64,000 bases of DNA from Enterobacter sp. Bisph1 (GTDB lineage: Bacteria > Pseudomonadota > Gammaproteobacteria > Enterobacterales > Enterobacteriaceae), in assembly GCF_000814905.1 (NCBI RefSeq), contig NZ_JXAG01000021.1, forward strand, positions 20,541 to 84,540. Reading direction: 5' to 3'. Made by a program: the position numbers and the translations under genes. Positions 30,788 to 39,208 of the stretch are shown here, in pieces. Under the pieces are notes generated by a model. That model saw only the letters and a program-made list of their open reading frames with translations. It did no database searches and was not told the origin of the DNA. Within the stretch, counting starts at the first letter, position 1; the number at the start of each line of letters is the position of its first letter.

Positions 30788-31651
30788 TTACCCCATTATT
30801 ATTGGAATACCCGGATTATTATGTGTAATCCTATATAAAAAGGCACTGGTCCGTCTATTTGCATCTTCGGTACTCTCTGCTCTGACTCTATAATAAATAG
30901 CACACACCTTTAAATATCTTGTCGGTTTATAGCGTACTGTACGATCGTTTGCATAGGTATTAACCCCTTTTTTACCTAAAACCAGCACTTCATTATAGAT
31001 ATCGCGATTACGTTGCTGTAATAGTTCATCAACGGATAATAATCTTGAATAAGTTCCGTTTATTGTTTCTTGAAGCATTCTTTGTATAGCCGCGTCTTGC
31101 GTAGCTTTGTGTTGTCCAAAGAAGTAAGCTTCTGTTAATTTTCTCGAGTCGAAATTTTCCGGATCCTGCCATTGCGCCCCTATCCCATTTGGAAACCAGG
31201 CATCGCGGGTGAGTGTGCCAATAATATTTTGAGGAGGTACGGATAAAATGACAGCAAGATCTGAGATTTGATGGAAATCGTTGTCATTGCTAGGATTTAA
31301 CTTAATAAGCGAAGTGCTGACCACGTCCCAATTGTACAGTAAATGCTCTATATTATGTATTCCCAACGGCGTGAAATCGTAATAAGCAGGCCGAATAGCA
31401 TGGGCTAATACCAGCTTATCTTTTGCTATATGGTTATTATGATCGGATATTCCCGGGCTCAGGTTTGCCTTGAGAGTTAAAGTACCCTCTCGTATTTCTG
31501 CCCAACTCTGCAAAGCCTCATGCGGGGGTGATGAAAAAATACGCGTAGGTATTTCCTGTCCAGCCCACCTTGACGTTGTCACTGGCGTTGGCGTTGGCGT
31601 TATATTTGGAACCTTTCTCTGGTTAAAGAACCGATCTAAAATTTTATTCAT
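30788..31651 (-). CDS. Unknown protein, possible ADP-ribosyltransferase-like fold
   Basis: 287 residues from the ATG at 31651, which has AGGGA eight bases upstream; a GTG-initiated frame to 31954 would add a hydrophobic N-terminus of 101 residues. I do not recognise the family. The N-terminus is basic then Thr/Pro-rich (TPTPTPVTT). Three spaced motifs recall bacterial mono-ADP-ribosyltransferases: AHAIRPAYYD (Arg87), VVSTSLIKL (Ser112-Thr113-Ser114) and YNEVLVLGKKG (Glu221), which looks like the cholera-toxin-type EVxxLGG turn. The Q/E two residues before Glu221 is replaced by Tyr, and Arg-to-STS spacing is short, so this is a hypothesis. The gene is AT-rich and stands alone. Confidence 0.55.
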   Translation of the reverse strand: MNKILDRFFNQRKVPNITPTPTPVTTSRWAGQEIPTRIFSSPPHEALQSWAEIREGTLTLKANLSPGISDHNNHIAKDKLVLAHAIRPAYYDFTPLGIHNIEHLLYNWDVVSTSLIKLNPSNDNDFHQISDLAVILSVPPQNIIGTLTRDAWFPNGIGAQWQDPENFDSRKLTEAYFFGQHKATQDAAIQRMLQETINGTYSRLLSVDELLQQRNRDIYNEVLVLGKKGVNTYANDRTVRYKPTRYLKVCAIYYRVRAESTEDANRRTSAFLYRITHNNPGIPIIMG

Positions 31652-31984
31652 ACGGTATATCCCTTTTTGTAATTGTAAAATTCGTTCGCAAAAAACACGC
31701 GAACTTAAGCCGCAAGTTTTCGATATCGCGTAAAATAAACAAAATGAAACAATGTGAAACGCAAGGAAATGAGATAAATTAAAATATAATATAGGATATA
31801 TAGAAAACAACAAACATGCCGCGACGCAGGCATAAAGCGCGGATAGAAATTGCGGTGCCGTGCGTTTTTTTTGCGAGGCCAGCGGTAAGACGCTTTGGCT
31901 CAGATATAGGGCAGCTTTATCGACATGAGTGCGGCAGGCTTCAAACCGTAGCACGCTAAAAATGGATCTGGCCGCCCCACGCGT
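31652..31984. other. Region upstream of the ART-like gene
   Basis: 333 bp. Most of it is an in-frame minus-strand extension of the 287-residue gene, coding two hydrophobic stretches (about 31760-31850) but starting with GTG and no clear ribosome site. Either this is the true N-terminal membrane domain or an open frame by chance in the promoter region. Confidence 0.4.
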
Positions 31985-32758
31985 TTATTCCGGGTTATCA
32001 ATCTGCCGATTAATCCCCATCGCCAGCACCTGCGCCGGATCGAACAGCGACAAACTTTCCACCTGCGAGAGTAATAGCACTTTGCGAAAGTCCAGCGCTG
32101 AGCGGGGTTCGGAGGCAAGATCGATATCATGCGCATCGTACCAGGCGCTGTAATTGTGCTCCACGCGCAGATCGAGAGTCGTGCTATCGCGGTAGCCGCT
32201 GAGCATCGGGATCAGCACGATATTATTGGCATCACCGCTATCAAAGGTGGCGGTGTGGATCATGCCGATATAGATGCGCTGGGATTTAAGGGTGATCCAC
32301 GCCAGATCGCCCTTCTCCATACACTGGTAAATCAGCCCTTCTACCCCATTAGCACGGGAAAGATGCTTGTACAACTCACGACGGCCGGTGCTGTCCAGCC
32401 GGGCGCTGCCGGACCAGTTTGATCGCCACAGACACAGCATGATGGCGAAGAAAAGCATGATCACTACCGGTGCCTGGATGCCCAAAAAGCTCCAGTTCAT
32501 AAAGCTCATATGCAGGTGGTGCTGTTCAGGGCCGAACACCGCCGGCCAGGCGTTCATCACCGCTGAGGCGATAAGCAAGCACAGCCACAGCAGCGCCGTC
32601 GCCAGAATCCCCTGCAGGACAAAGACGCAGCCGTACAGCGCCACCAGAAAATAGACATCCCAGCCGAAGCTGCGTTTGAATTTAAAGCGGGTCGAGAGAT
32701 CGTGCGAGGTGTACCAGTAGCCGCTGACCATCAACACCATAAAGATTGCCGTTCCCAT
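31985..32758 (-). CDS. Unknown integral membrane protein
   Basis: 257 residues. Three hydrophobic helices lie in the first 115 residues (residues about 2-14, 33-63, 82-108), followed by a soluble domain of about 140 residues with repeated acidic/hydrophobic strands (SQRIYIGMIHTA, NNIVLIPMLSGYRD, RKVLLLSQVESL). I do not recognise a family. It starts two bases after the stop of the 65-residue gene at 32761, so the two form one translational unit. The soluble part is probably cytoplasmic, judging from the Arg-rich loop RSNWSGSARLDSTGRREL after the last helix. Confidence 0.7.
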   Translation of the reverse strand: MGTAIFMVLMVSGYWYTSHDLSTRFKFKRSFGWDVYFLVALYGCVFVLQGILATALLWLCLLIASAVMNAWPAVFGPEQHHLHMSFMNWSFLGIQAPVVIMLFFAIMLCLWRSNWSGSARLDSTGRRELYKHLSRANGVEGLIYQCMEKGDLAWITLKSQRIYIGMIHTATFDSGDANNIVLIPMLSGYRDSTTLDLRVEHNYSAWYDAHDIDLASEPRSALDFRKVLLLSQVESLSLFDPAQVLAMGINRQIDNPE

Positions 32759-32760
32759 GG

Positions 32761-32958
32761 TCAGGCCCTCTTTAGGGTATCAACGTGGCGTTTAAAATCT
32801 TCTTGCACGTATTTGCAGCGAATATTCACCGAGGTGTTCCCATCGGCATCAACAACAATACGATCGCCATCTTCAATCGCGTCCTGAATTTCACTGTGGC
32901 TCATCACCTCTAACAGCCTGTTTGGGCTGGCGAATAATGCAAACAACATTTTTTTCAT
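32761..32958 (-). CDS. Small protein, first gene of a two-gene membrane module
   Basis: 65 residues, start ATG with GGAGG upstream. The N-terminus is MKKMLFALFASPNRLLEVMS; it is too short and polar to be a clear signal peptide. The rest is acidic and ends in a basic helix (CKYVQEDFKRHVDTLKRA). No family recognised. The tight spacing to the membrane protein gene suggests the two products act together. Confidence 0.65.
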   Translation of the reverse strand: MKKMLFALFASPNRLLEVMSHSEIQDAIEDGDRIVVDADGNTSVNIRCKYVQEDFKRHVDTLKRA

Positions 32959-33249
32959 TGATTACCTCCGCAGCCAAGTATAGAAACCCCTCGCTGTCTG
33001 TGGCGATTTTCATCCCGATTCTTAATCCTTTGCGCCTTTTCTTACCGGTTCTCACTTTTCCTTCCTCTATTCAGCGATGCGTGCAGGCGCTTCCCGTGCC
33101 GCTTTAGGGACACCGGTAAAAAGGTGAACAAACGAAACTGATAAGGAAAATTAATTTAATTTAAGGTAAGCGGTCTACCCTTTAACAAGCAAATCCTGTG
33201 ACTTCTCGCGTGGTCACATCCCGTTTGTCTCTTTTGAAAGGTAAGATCG

Positions 33250-33696
33250 ATGCAAACTCTTTATGCGCCATCACGCACCGCGCTGGCGGTTTACGAACTT
33301 TTCAACCCGTTGCCGCTGGGCTTTTTTGTTGCGGCGTGGATCTTCGATATTCTGTACATCAAAACCGCGCAAATCATGTGGACCGACGCGGCGAGCTGGT
33401 TGATCGCTTTCGGTCTGCTGCTGGCTATTCTTCCCCGTATAATCAATCTGGTACAGGTGTGGATAACGCAGCGCCATTACGTAAGCCGCGCGGAAAAAAT
33501 CGCTTTCTGGCTCTGGCTGGTGGCTATCGTAGTGGCGATTGTTGACGCCTTTGTCCACAGCCGGGATGCCTGGGCGGTGGTGCCCCTTGGCGTGATCCTC
33601 TCAACGGGGGTAGTGGTTTTGCTGCTGATTGCCCATGTGCAACTCGCCATGCGCACGCGTCTGTGGTCAGGAGAAAAAAACAATGACAATGCGTAA
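33250..33696 (+). CDS. DUF2231-type four-helix membrane protein
   Basis: 148-residue inner-membrane protein with four transmembrane helices (about residues 20-38, 46-63, 82-102 and 108-130). Size, helix pattern and the NPLPLGFFVAAWIFDILY segment fit the DUF2231 family, often found next to periplasmic redox or sugar-oxidising proteins. Its stop overlaps the start of the downstream dehydrogenase lipoprotein by 14 bases, so the pair is co-translated. A role in electron transfer from the dehydrogenase to the membrane is inferred only. Confidence 0.8.
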   Translation: MQTLYAPSRTALAVYELFNPLPLGFFVAAWIFDILYIKTAQIMWTDAASWLIAFGLLLAILPRIINLVQVWITQRHYVSRAEKIAFWLWLVAIVVAIVDAFVHSRDAWAVVPLGVILSTGVVVLLLIAHVQLAMRTRLWSGEKNNDNA

Positions 33697-34981
33697 TCGC
33701 TTATTGAGCGCCGCCGTGCTCAGCGTTCTGCTCAGCGCCTGCGATCAAGGTGCAAACATCGACCCGATGAAACAGGTTGGTGCCAATCCTGAACTGCCGA
33801 AAGCGCAAAATTTCCTCTCACCACCGATGCAGGTGCCGGAAAGCGTGGCGTGGAAAGAGGGTGAAACGCCGAAGGTGCCACAAGGGTTAAAAATTGAAAA
33901 AGTGGCAGACGGGTTGCTGCATCCGCGCCAGCTTTACGTTTTGCCGAATAACGACATCCTGGTAGCGGAAGCCAACGCACCCGCCAAACCCACGACGCGA
34001 CCAAAGCAACTGGTTATGGGAGTAGTACAAAAAGCGTCCGGGAAAGGCGGGTCCGGCGGAAACCGTATCACTCTGCTGCGTAACGTTGGTGGCAAATGGC
34101 GGAAACATACCTTTATTAAAGATCTGCATTCACCGTTCGGTGTGCAGCTAATCGGCAATACACTGTGGGTCGCTAATGCCGACAGCCTGATGAAATTTCC
34201 TTATCAACAGGGGGAAACGAGCATCAGCGCACCGGGTGAGATAGTGACGGAGCTGCCCGGCGGGCCAATCAACCACCACTGGACGAAATCTCTGCTCGCC
34301 AGCCCCGACGGCAGCAAACTGTACGTCGGCGTCGGCTCCAACAGCAACATCACCGAAAATGGTATCGGCGCAGAATATCGCCGTGCGGCGGTGCTGGAAG
34401 TGGATGCCGCCAGCGGCGCAAGTCGCATTTATGCCAGCGGGCTGCGTAACCCAACGGGGCTACAATGGGAGCCACAAAGCGGTGCGCTGTGGGCGGTGGT
34501 TAACGAACGCGACGAGATCGGCTCCGATCTGGTGCCGGACTACCTGACATCAGTCAAAGAGAAAGGCTTCTACGGCTGGCCCTATAGCTACTTTGGGCAG
34601 CATGTGGACGAACGCGTTAAGCCTCCGCGCCCGGACTTAGTGGCGCAAGCGATTAAACCGGATTACGCCCTTAGCTCTCACGTCGCACCGCTCGGGCTGC
34701 TGTTTTACACCGGCGATAACATGCCGCAATATCGCGGCGGCGCGTTTATCAGCGAGCACGGTAGCTGGAACCGCTCGCCACTGAATGGCTACCAGGTGGT
34801 ATGGGTGAAATTCGAAAACGGTAAACCGGTGGGACAACCGCAGCCGGTCGTGACGGGTTTTCTCACTGACGATCAAAAACAGGTGCGCGGCTTGCCGGTT
34901 GGGCTGGAGATGGATCAACAAGGCGGCGTACTTATTGCCGATGATGCCGCTAACATCATTTGGCGCATCAGCGCGCGGTAG
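33683..34981 (+). CDS. PQQ-type sugar (sorbosone) dehydrogenase-like lipoprotein
   Basis: 432 residues from the ATG at 33683, chosen for CAGGAG nine bases upstream. The signal ends in a lipobox, SVLLSAC, with a following Asp that favours inner-membrane retention (CDQG). The body is a six-bladed beta-propeller of the soluble glucose/sorbosone dehydrogenase family: GLLHPRQLYVLPNNDILVAEAN, HSPFGVQLIGNTLWVAN, ASGLRNPTGLQWEP and GLPVGLEMDQQGGVLIADD are the repeated blade strands. Enzymes of this family use pyrroloquinoline quinone on aldoses in the periplasm; substrate here is unknown. No pqq genes are in the window. Confidence 0.88.
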   Translation: MTMRNRLLSAAVLSVLLSACDQGANIDPMKQVGANPELPKAQNFLSPPMQVPESVAWKEGETPKVPQGLKIEKVADGLLHPRQLYVLPNNDILVAEANAPAKPTTRPKQLVMGVVQKASGKGGSGGNRITLLRNVGGKWRKHTFIKDLHSPFGVQLIGNTLWVANADSLMKFPYQQGETSISAPGEIVTELPGGPINHHWTKSLLASPDGSKLYVGVGSNSNITENGIGAEYRRAAVLEVDAASGASRIYASGLRNPTGLQWEPQSGALWAVVNERDEIGSDLVPDYLTSVKEKGFYGWPYSYFGQHVDERVKPPRPDLVAQAIKPDYALSSHVAPLGLLFYTGDNMPQYRGGAFISEHGSWNRSPLNGYQVVWVKFENGKPVGQPQPVVTGFLTDDQKQVRGLPVGLEMDQQGGVLIADDAANIIWRISAR

Positions 34982-35280
34982 GCTTGTCGCTGCCTGTTAC
35001 CTGCTCTATAACATTGTCACCTACTTTTAGCGGGTAACAACGATGGATAGCCGGTTGCAGGCAGCGATTGCGCTGCATCCCGATACGCGAACTCAGCCTT
35101 TTACCGCGGTGCTGCGCCACTATGCGCAGCATCAGCAGGGATAATGTCTTAGCGGTGCTGTATTTGCTCCTGCTCAGTAATACTGTGATAACTGATGCAG
35201 GTGGGAGTAGAAAACCACGACCAACATCAGTTTTGGCTTGATTCAGTCGTTCTCATTAACAGGAAGTTATTGACCCGGTC

Positions 35281-35886
35281 ATGATGAAATATATTAAAAA
35301 GAGCCTTGCGTTAAGCGCTGTCATTACAAGGAAAATAGTAACCGACGATCCCTTACAGTTTGAGAGGCTTAAAGAGCGGCTAAAAAGTCGACTCGGCGCG
35401 CCCGTAGGGATAAAGATGACAGGTATTCCATTGGCTATCAGCATGATACTGTCCATATTTTGCTATGCCATGCCGCAGGTTTCTGTCTGGATGCTGCTGT
35501 TTCGCTGGTTAGATCTACCGGAGTATAAAGTGCTAATGGGGGTATTCCTGGCGGCAGCTGTGTATTGTGTGGTGGTTATGAGCACGATGTTACTCACTGC
35601 GCGCGGCTCCTGGACCGGTTATAAGTTACATCTGACTGTTATTATACTGACAGGCATGATAGCGATTATCTTTTTTGTTTCGAGCTGGTTTACATTCTTA
35701 TTCGGCGATGTAGATAATTATACGCCGCAGATAACGTCTGTTTTAGGGCTGATATTCTTTTATCTGAATATAACGTGGATGAATTCCTCGGTTTTTTACC
35801 GCTCAATAGCCCTGACATTACATAATCGGGTTTGGCGCAAGCAGTTGAAGATAGAAGCTCGCCAGATGGCTGGGTTAAAACGTTAA
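35281..35886 (+). CDS. Unknown four-helix membrane protein
   Basis: 201 residues. A charged N-terminus of about 45 residues is followed by four hydrophobic helices (about 48-75, 86-108, 119-142 and 152-172) and a basic C-terminus. No family recognised. The ribosome site is poor (AGGAAG about 17 bases upstream). The sequence is more AT-rich than the genes on either side, suggesting separate origin. Nothing nearby indicates its role. Confidence 0.6.
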   Translation: MMKYIKKSLALSAVITRKIVTDDPLQFERLKERLKSRLGAPVGIKMTGIPLAISMILSIFCYAMPQVSVWMLLFRWLDLPEYKVLMGVFLAAAVYCVVVMSTMLLTARGSWTGYKLHLTVIILTGMIAIIFFVSSWFTFLFGDVDNYTPQITSVLGLIFFYLNITWMNSSVFYRSIALTLHNRVWRKQLKIEARQMAGLKR

Positions 35887-35977
35887 CCGCATTCGTTTAC
35901 ATTGAACGACTGGCGCTATGGTTGTTTTACACCGCAGCTTATTCAATGTTTATAAAATACCGACGGGTGGAAGAAAC

Positions 35978-36310
35978 TCAAGCCAATATCAGACGCGAAA
36001 ACAACAGCTGCTGAATATCCTGGCGGTGTGACAAGATCGCATGTGCTGTCACCAGCGCCCCGTCTACAGAATATAAAACTCTGTAACCCTCAGCGTGGTT
36101 ATACTCCCGATATTTTGCACATCCAATTTTTAACAGCTCAGGGCAGAGCTGGCATCCCAGCGGAAATTGACCAACGGTACGCTCAAATTGCGAAAGTATA
36201 TCGGCGATAACCGGGCGCGGTTCGACATCAACACTACGCAGATAACCCGCTATGGTATTGATGCAGTGTTTAACTGTGAGCGTGTATTCGAAAGTAACCC
36301 GCTGCTCCAT
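35978..36310 (-). CDS. RelE/ParE-type toxin
   Basis: 110-residue protein with the RelE/ParE toxin pattern: an N-terminal strand, two helices (TVKHCINTIAGYL, RPVIADILSQFERTVGQFP) and a C-terminal sheet ending in YRVLYSVDGALVTAHAILSHRQDIQQLL, where YRVLY and the late His/Arg are typical. It is the second gene of a pair, 30 bases after the Phd-like antitoxin. RelE-type toxins cleave mRNA on the ribosome and ParE-type poison gyrase; which applies cannot be told by eye. Confidence 0.8.
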   Translation of the reverse strand: MEQRVTFEYTLTVKHCINTIAGYLRSVDVEPRPVIADILSQFERTVGQFPLGCQLCPELLKIGCAKYREYNHAEGYRVLYSVDGALVTAHAILSHRQDIQQLLFSRLILA

Positions 36311-36340
36311 AGACGTCCCTAACGTTGAGTTTTCCGTGTG

Positions 36341-36574
36341 TTAATCCGCAAGCCCATCCAGCAACTGGTCTTTTGAGAAAACGCGGCCATCAGCCTTATC
36401 TTTCTCTGAAAGCGTGAGAAGCTTCAGCAATGCAATGGCGTTTTCTCGCTCCTGCTGCTGCTGATAAGACTCTATAACGTAAGCAGGTACACCGTTTTGC
36501 GTGACGAGGATCGGTTCTGATAGATCAAGCGTTGCTGCGTTTTTTTTAACGTAGCTGATGGTTTCTACTTTCAT
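36341..36574 (-). CDS. Phd/YefM-type antitoxin
   Basis: 77-residue antitoxin with the Phd/YefM N-terminal DNA-binding fold: VKKNAATLDLSEPILVTQNGVPAYVIESYQQQ is the conserved core (xxPVxITxNGxPxAVLxS). The C-terminal acidic/helical tail would wrap the toxin encoded directly downstream. As in other type II modules the antitoxin gene comes first and the complex is expected to repress the shared promoter. Confidence 0.85.
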   Translation of the reverse strand: MKVETISYVKKNAATLDLSEPILVTQNGVPAYVIESYQQQQERENAIALLKLLTLSEKDKADGRVFSKDQLLDGLAD

Positions 36575-36697
36575 GATGCGTCCACGTATGAGTCCTGATT
36601 GATGTATCGGTCCAAATATAGCCTTTATTTAGACTATCAACAAGACGCTATGCTACCCGTCCAGGGTAAAAAATGAGTCATCAAACTGTACGCTTGC

Positions 36698-37756
36698 TTA
36701 TTCATGTTCTCGACGCCATTTCCGTTCATGTTCAATCAGCCACTCTTTTCGTGCCACGCCGCCGCCGTAGCCTGTCATGGCGCCGTTTTTACCGATTATT
36801 CGATGACAAGGTATAACAATGGCGATACGGTTGGCACCGTTTGCCGCCGCTACAGCCCGCACAGCGTCTGGTTTTCCCGTAAGCCCGGCTAGCGCTTGAT
36901 ACGTTGATGTCTTGCCAAATGGCACCTCACGTAGCCTCTGCCATACAGAACGCTGGAAATCTGAACCTGGTGCATCAACAGTGAGATCAAATTGCTGGCG
37001 CTGTCCGGCAAAGTACTCACCGATCTCTTTTTCCGCCTGCCGGGTATGACTATTTCCCCCAGCCATTATTCTGGCTTTATATAAACGCTGAATGTCGTGA
37101 AATTCTCTTTCCAGCATTCGCCGATCGGTAAACTCCAGCAGGCAAACACCCCTATCCGTGGCGCAAACCAGCATCGGACCCAACGTCGTGGTAAATCGGT
37201 GAATTAAAATCACGCGGGTTTGCTGACTCGGCGCAACACCGGTAAGACGCTTGAAGGTATAGCCAAAACCGCTTAATGATTCATAGCCATTATCAAACGC
37301 CGTATCTGTCGCCGTACGCCCGCCCTTAAGCTCCTGAAGCGCAACATTTACCCGCTGCATACGTTGAAAGGTCTGGAAGGTCATACCGTGATGTTGTAAA
37401 AACCAGCGCCGAACCCGCTCAGGACTGATGCCCTGTTCACGTAGCGCTGTGTCACTGATGCGGGATTTGGGATTGGCCTGCACCAGCGCAAGCGCCTGTT
37501 CAATTATTAAAGGCGCGCTATGGGCATTTTCAGTCGGTTTGCAAACTTTACACGGGCGAAAGCCGGCATTCAGTGCGGATTTGAAATCTTTATAAAATTC
37601 GACATTGTCGCGTTTGGGTTTTCGCGCCCGGCATATAGAAATACAAAATACGCCCGTTGTTTTAACGCCGACATAAAATACGCCCGTGTATTCCGCAGAG
37701 CGTTCCAGGAGAGCCTGATACCAGACATTGCACAACTCGTCATTGAGAACTTTCAT
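36698..37756 (-). CDS. ada: Ada-type methylphosphotriester/O6-methylguanine repair protein and activator
   Basis: 352 residues from the ATG at 37756 (CAGGAG nine bases upstream). Domains in order: N-terminal Ada zinc domain with four Cys (TGVFC, SIC, FRPCKVC), which takes methyl groups from phosphotriesters and turns the protein into an activator; an AraC-type helix-turn-helix (ATDTAFDNGYESLSGFGYTFKRLTG); and a C-terminal O6-methylguanine methyltransferase with the acceptor site IPCHRIIG. E. coli Ada has 354 residues but is clearly diverged. The start lies inside the end of the PEP-mutase-family gene (17-base overlap), so the two are translated together; no alkB follows. Confidence 0.9.
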   Translation of the reverse strand: MKVLNDELCNVWYQALLERSAEYTGVFYVGVKTTGVFCISICRARKPKRDNVEFYKDFKSALNAGFRPCKVCKPTENAHSAPLIIEQALALVQANPKSRISDTALREQGISPERVRRWFLQHHGMTFQTFQRMQRVNVALQELKGGRTATDTAFDNGYESLSGFGYTFKRLTGVAPSQQTRVILIHRFTTTLGPMLVCATDRGVCLLEFTDRRMLEREFHDIQRLYKARIMAGGNSHTRQAEKEIGEYFAGQRQQFDLTVDAPGSDFQRSVWQRLREVPFGKTSTYQALAGLTGKPDAVRAVAAANGANRIAIVIPCHRIIGKNGAMTGYGGGVARKEWLIEHERKWRREHE

Positions 37757-38516
37757 CACTAAAAACTCCTGCGAATGTCTGTTGTGATTGGATAGCGAGC
37801 ATAAAGTTTTCAAACGTCCTCTGTACAGCACAGTGGACAAAGTTGCCCATAGAAATCCGGCTTACGCCAGCATGTTTGAGTCGGGCAAACGAAGGGAGAT
37901 CCGGCATGCACATAACATTTAACGGCAGGCCGACATGGCGGGAAATGATTGCCATCTCTTGTTCAGCCGTCAGGCCGGGCACAAAAAGACCATCAGCACC
38001 GGCTGCTTTATAACGTTCGCCGCGCAGCAACGTCTCTTCTAAAGCCTGCTCATGATTTAACAGATAGGTGTCAGTGCGTATATTGAGAAATAAGGTGGAT
38101 CCCTCTCTATCCAGTGCTGTGCGAATCATCTTTAATTTATTGGCAAATGCTTCTGCATTATCAAGCTTTCTGACGCGATCAACGACTCTGCTGTCTTCAA
38201 GATTAACACCCACAACGTTAAGCTCAACGAGACGGATAAGATTTGCCGTTATCTCAGCCGCAGAATCCCCATATCCCGCTTCCATATCCACACTTAAAGG
38301 CAGGTTAGTGACGGCTTTGATCCGTCTGACGATATAAAGCAATTCATCAAACGACAAACTTTGGTCATCTTCATAACCTAAAATTGCAGCAATTGCCGCA
38401 CTTGAGGTGCCTAATGCCTGGTAACCCGCTTTTTGTGCGGCGACGGCACTTGCCGCATCCCAGACGTTCGCAATAAGTAAGGGGTTATTTTGGTCGTGCT
38501 GCTTCGCAAAATTCAT
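37740..38516 (-). CDS. Isocitrate lyase / PEP-mutase superfamily protein
   Basis: 258-residue TIM-barrel protein of the PEP mutase/isocitrate lyase superfamily. The metal-binding and substrate strands are visible: NVWDAASAVAAQKAGY, the SSAAIAAILGYED loop, DMEAGYGD (catalytic Asp/Glu with the GYG turn), GVNLEDS and LNIRTDTYL. It lacks the KKCGH motif of isocitrate lyase, so a C-C or P-C lyase on a small 2-oxo acid is more likely; the substrate is unknown. Its 3' end overlaps ada by 17 bases, an arrangement that suggests joint expression. Confidence 0.85.
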   Translation of the reverse strand: MNFAKQHDQNNPLLIANVWDAASAVAAQKAGYQALGTSSAAIAAILGYEDDQSLSFDELLYIVRRIKAVTNLPLSVDMEAGYGDSAAEITANLIRLVELNVVGVNLEDSRVVDRVRKLDNAEAFANKLKMIRTALDREGSTLFLNIRTDTYLLNHEQALEETLLRGERYKAAGADGLFVPGLTAEQEMAIISRHVGLPLNVMCMPDLPSFARLKHAGVSRISMGNFVHCAVQRTFENFMLAIQSQQTFAGVFSDESSQ

Positions 38517-38682
38517 CGTTAACGCCTCTAATCAGATTAAGGCGTCATCTTGAATATTCGACTAAATAGTCACAACCGAAAATCGGACGACCATTTTTGA
38601 TACTATTCGGAGCTGATAAGCGAGACTGGAGATCGTTGCTTTTGGAGGATGATTGGCAGCCCCGAATATGCCCTGCCCCTTT

Positions 38683-39159
38683 TCATTCCCCTAGGCTTTT
38701 ACTCATATTAAATCCCGTTACGTTAAAACCCACGGCTTCATAAACGTGCCGGGCTCTTTGGTTATCACCCGCCACGCGCAGGCTGACCTGTTTAAATCCC
38801 TCGTCCCGCATAGCGTGTTCGAAAGCCTGAAGCGTTAGTTTACCCATCCCCTGCCCCTGATAAGCGTTAAGAATATGAAAATCATAGATAAAAACGGTTT
38901 TCATGGCGGAATCGGGTTTATACCAAAGGTAGCCGACATGCCTGTCCGAATTATCCTCTTTGGCGATCGCGCACAGTAAAATATGCCCTGGTGTATTAAC
39001 GCCTTCAGGAAGATAGTCGGCTATCTCCTGCTTCGCTCTTGCCAATGAATCTTCAATTGAAAGCCGGAAATTGGCTGCCATTTCTTGCGCATAATCCGCA
39101 ACGAAATAGTGCAGATAAGCAGGATATTCATCCTCGCGCATCGGACGGAATGTAATCAT
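38683..39159 (-). CDS. GNAT-family N-acetyltransferase
   Basis: 158 residues from the ATG at 39159 (AAAGGA upstream). The GNAT acetyl-CoA motif is visible in LNAYQGQGMGKLTLQAFE (Q/RxxGxG/A), with motif B in SLRVAGDNQRARHVYEAVGF. The N-terminal part ITFRPMREDEYPAYL is typical of YycN/PaiA-like members. The substrate is unknown. It lies 49 bases downstream of the MFS gene of the iron-uptake operon, so it may be its last member. Confidence 0.85.
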   Translation of the reverse strand: MITFRPMREDEYPAYLHYFVADYAQEMAANFRLSIEDSLARAKQEIADYLPEGVNTPGHILLCAIAKEDNSDRHVGYLWYKPDSAMKTVFIYDFHILNAYQGQGMGKLTLQAFEHAMRDEGFKQVSLRVAGDNQRARHVYEAVGFNVTGFNMSKSLGE

Positions 39160-39208
39160 TGGGGTTCCTTTACTCTGGCTCGACACGATCCCACCCAAGC
39201 CAGGGCTG

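Noticed and set aside
35043..35144. 33-codon frame reading MDSRLQAAIALHPDTRTQPF and onward
   Set aside because: Looks protein-like and may be the remnant of a gene's C-terminus, but it is too short and has no ribosome site to call a gene.
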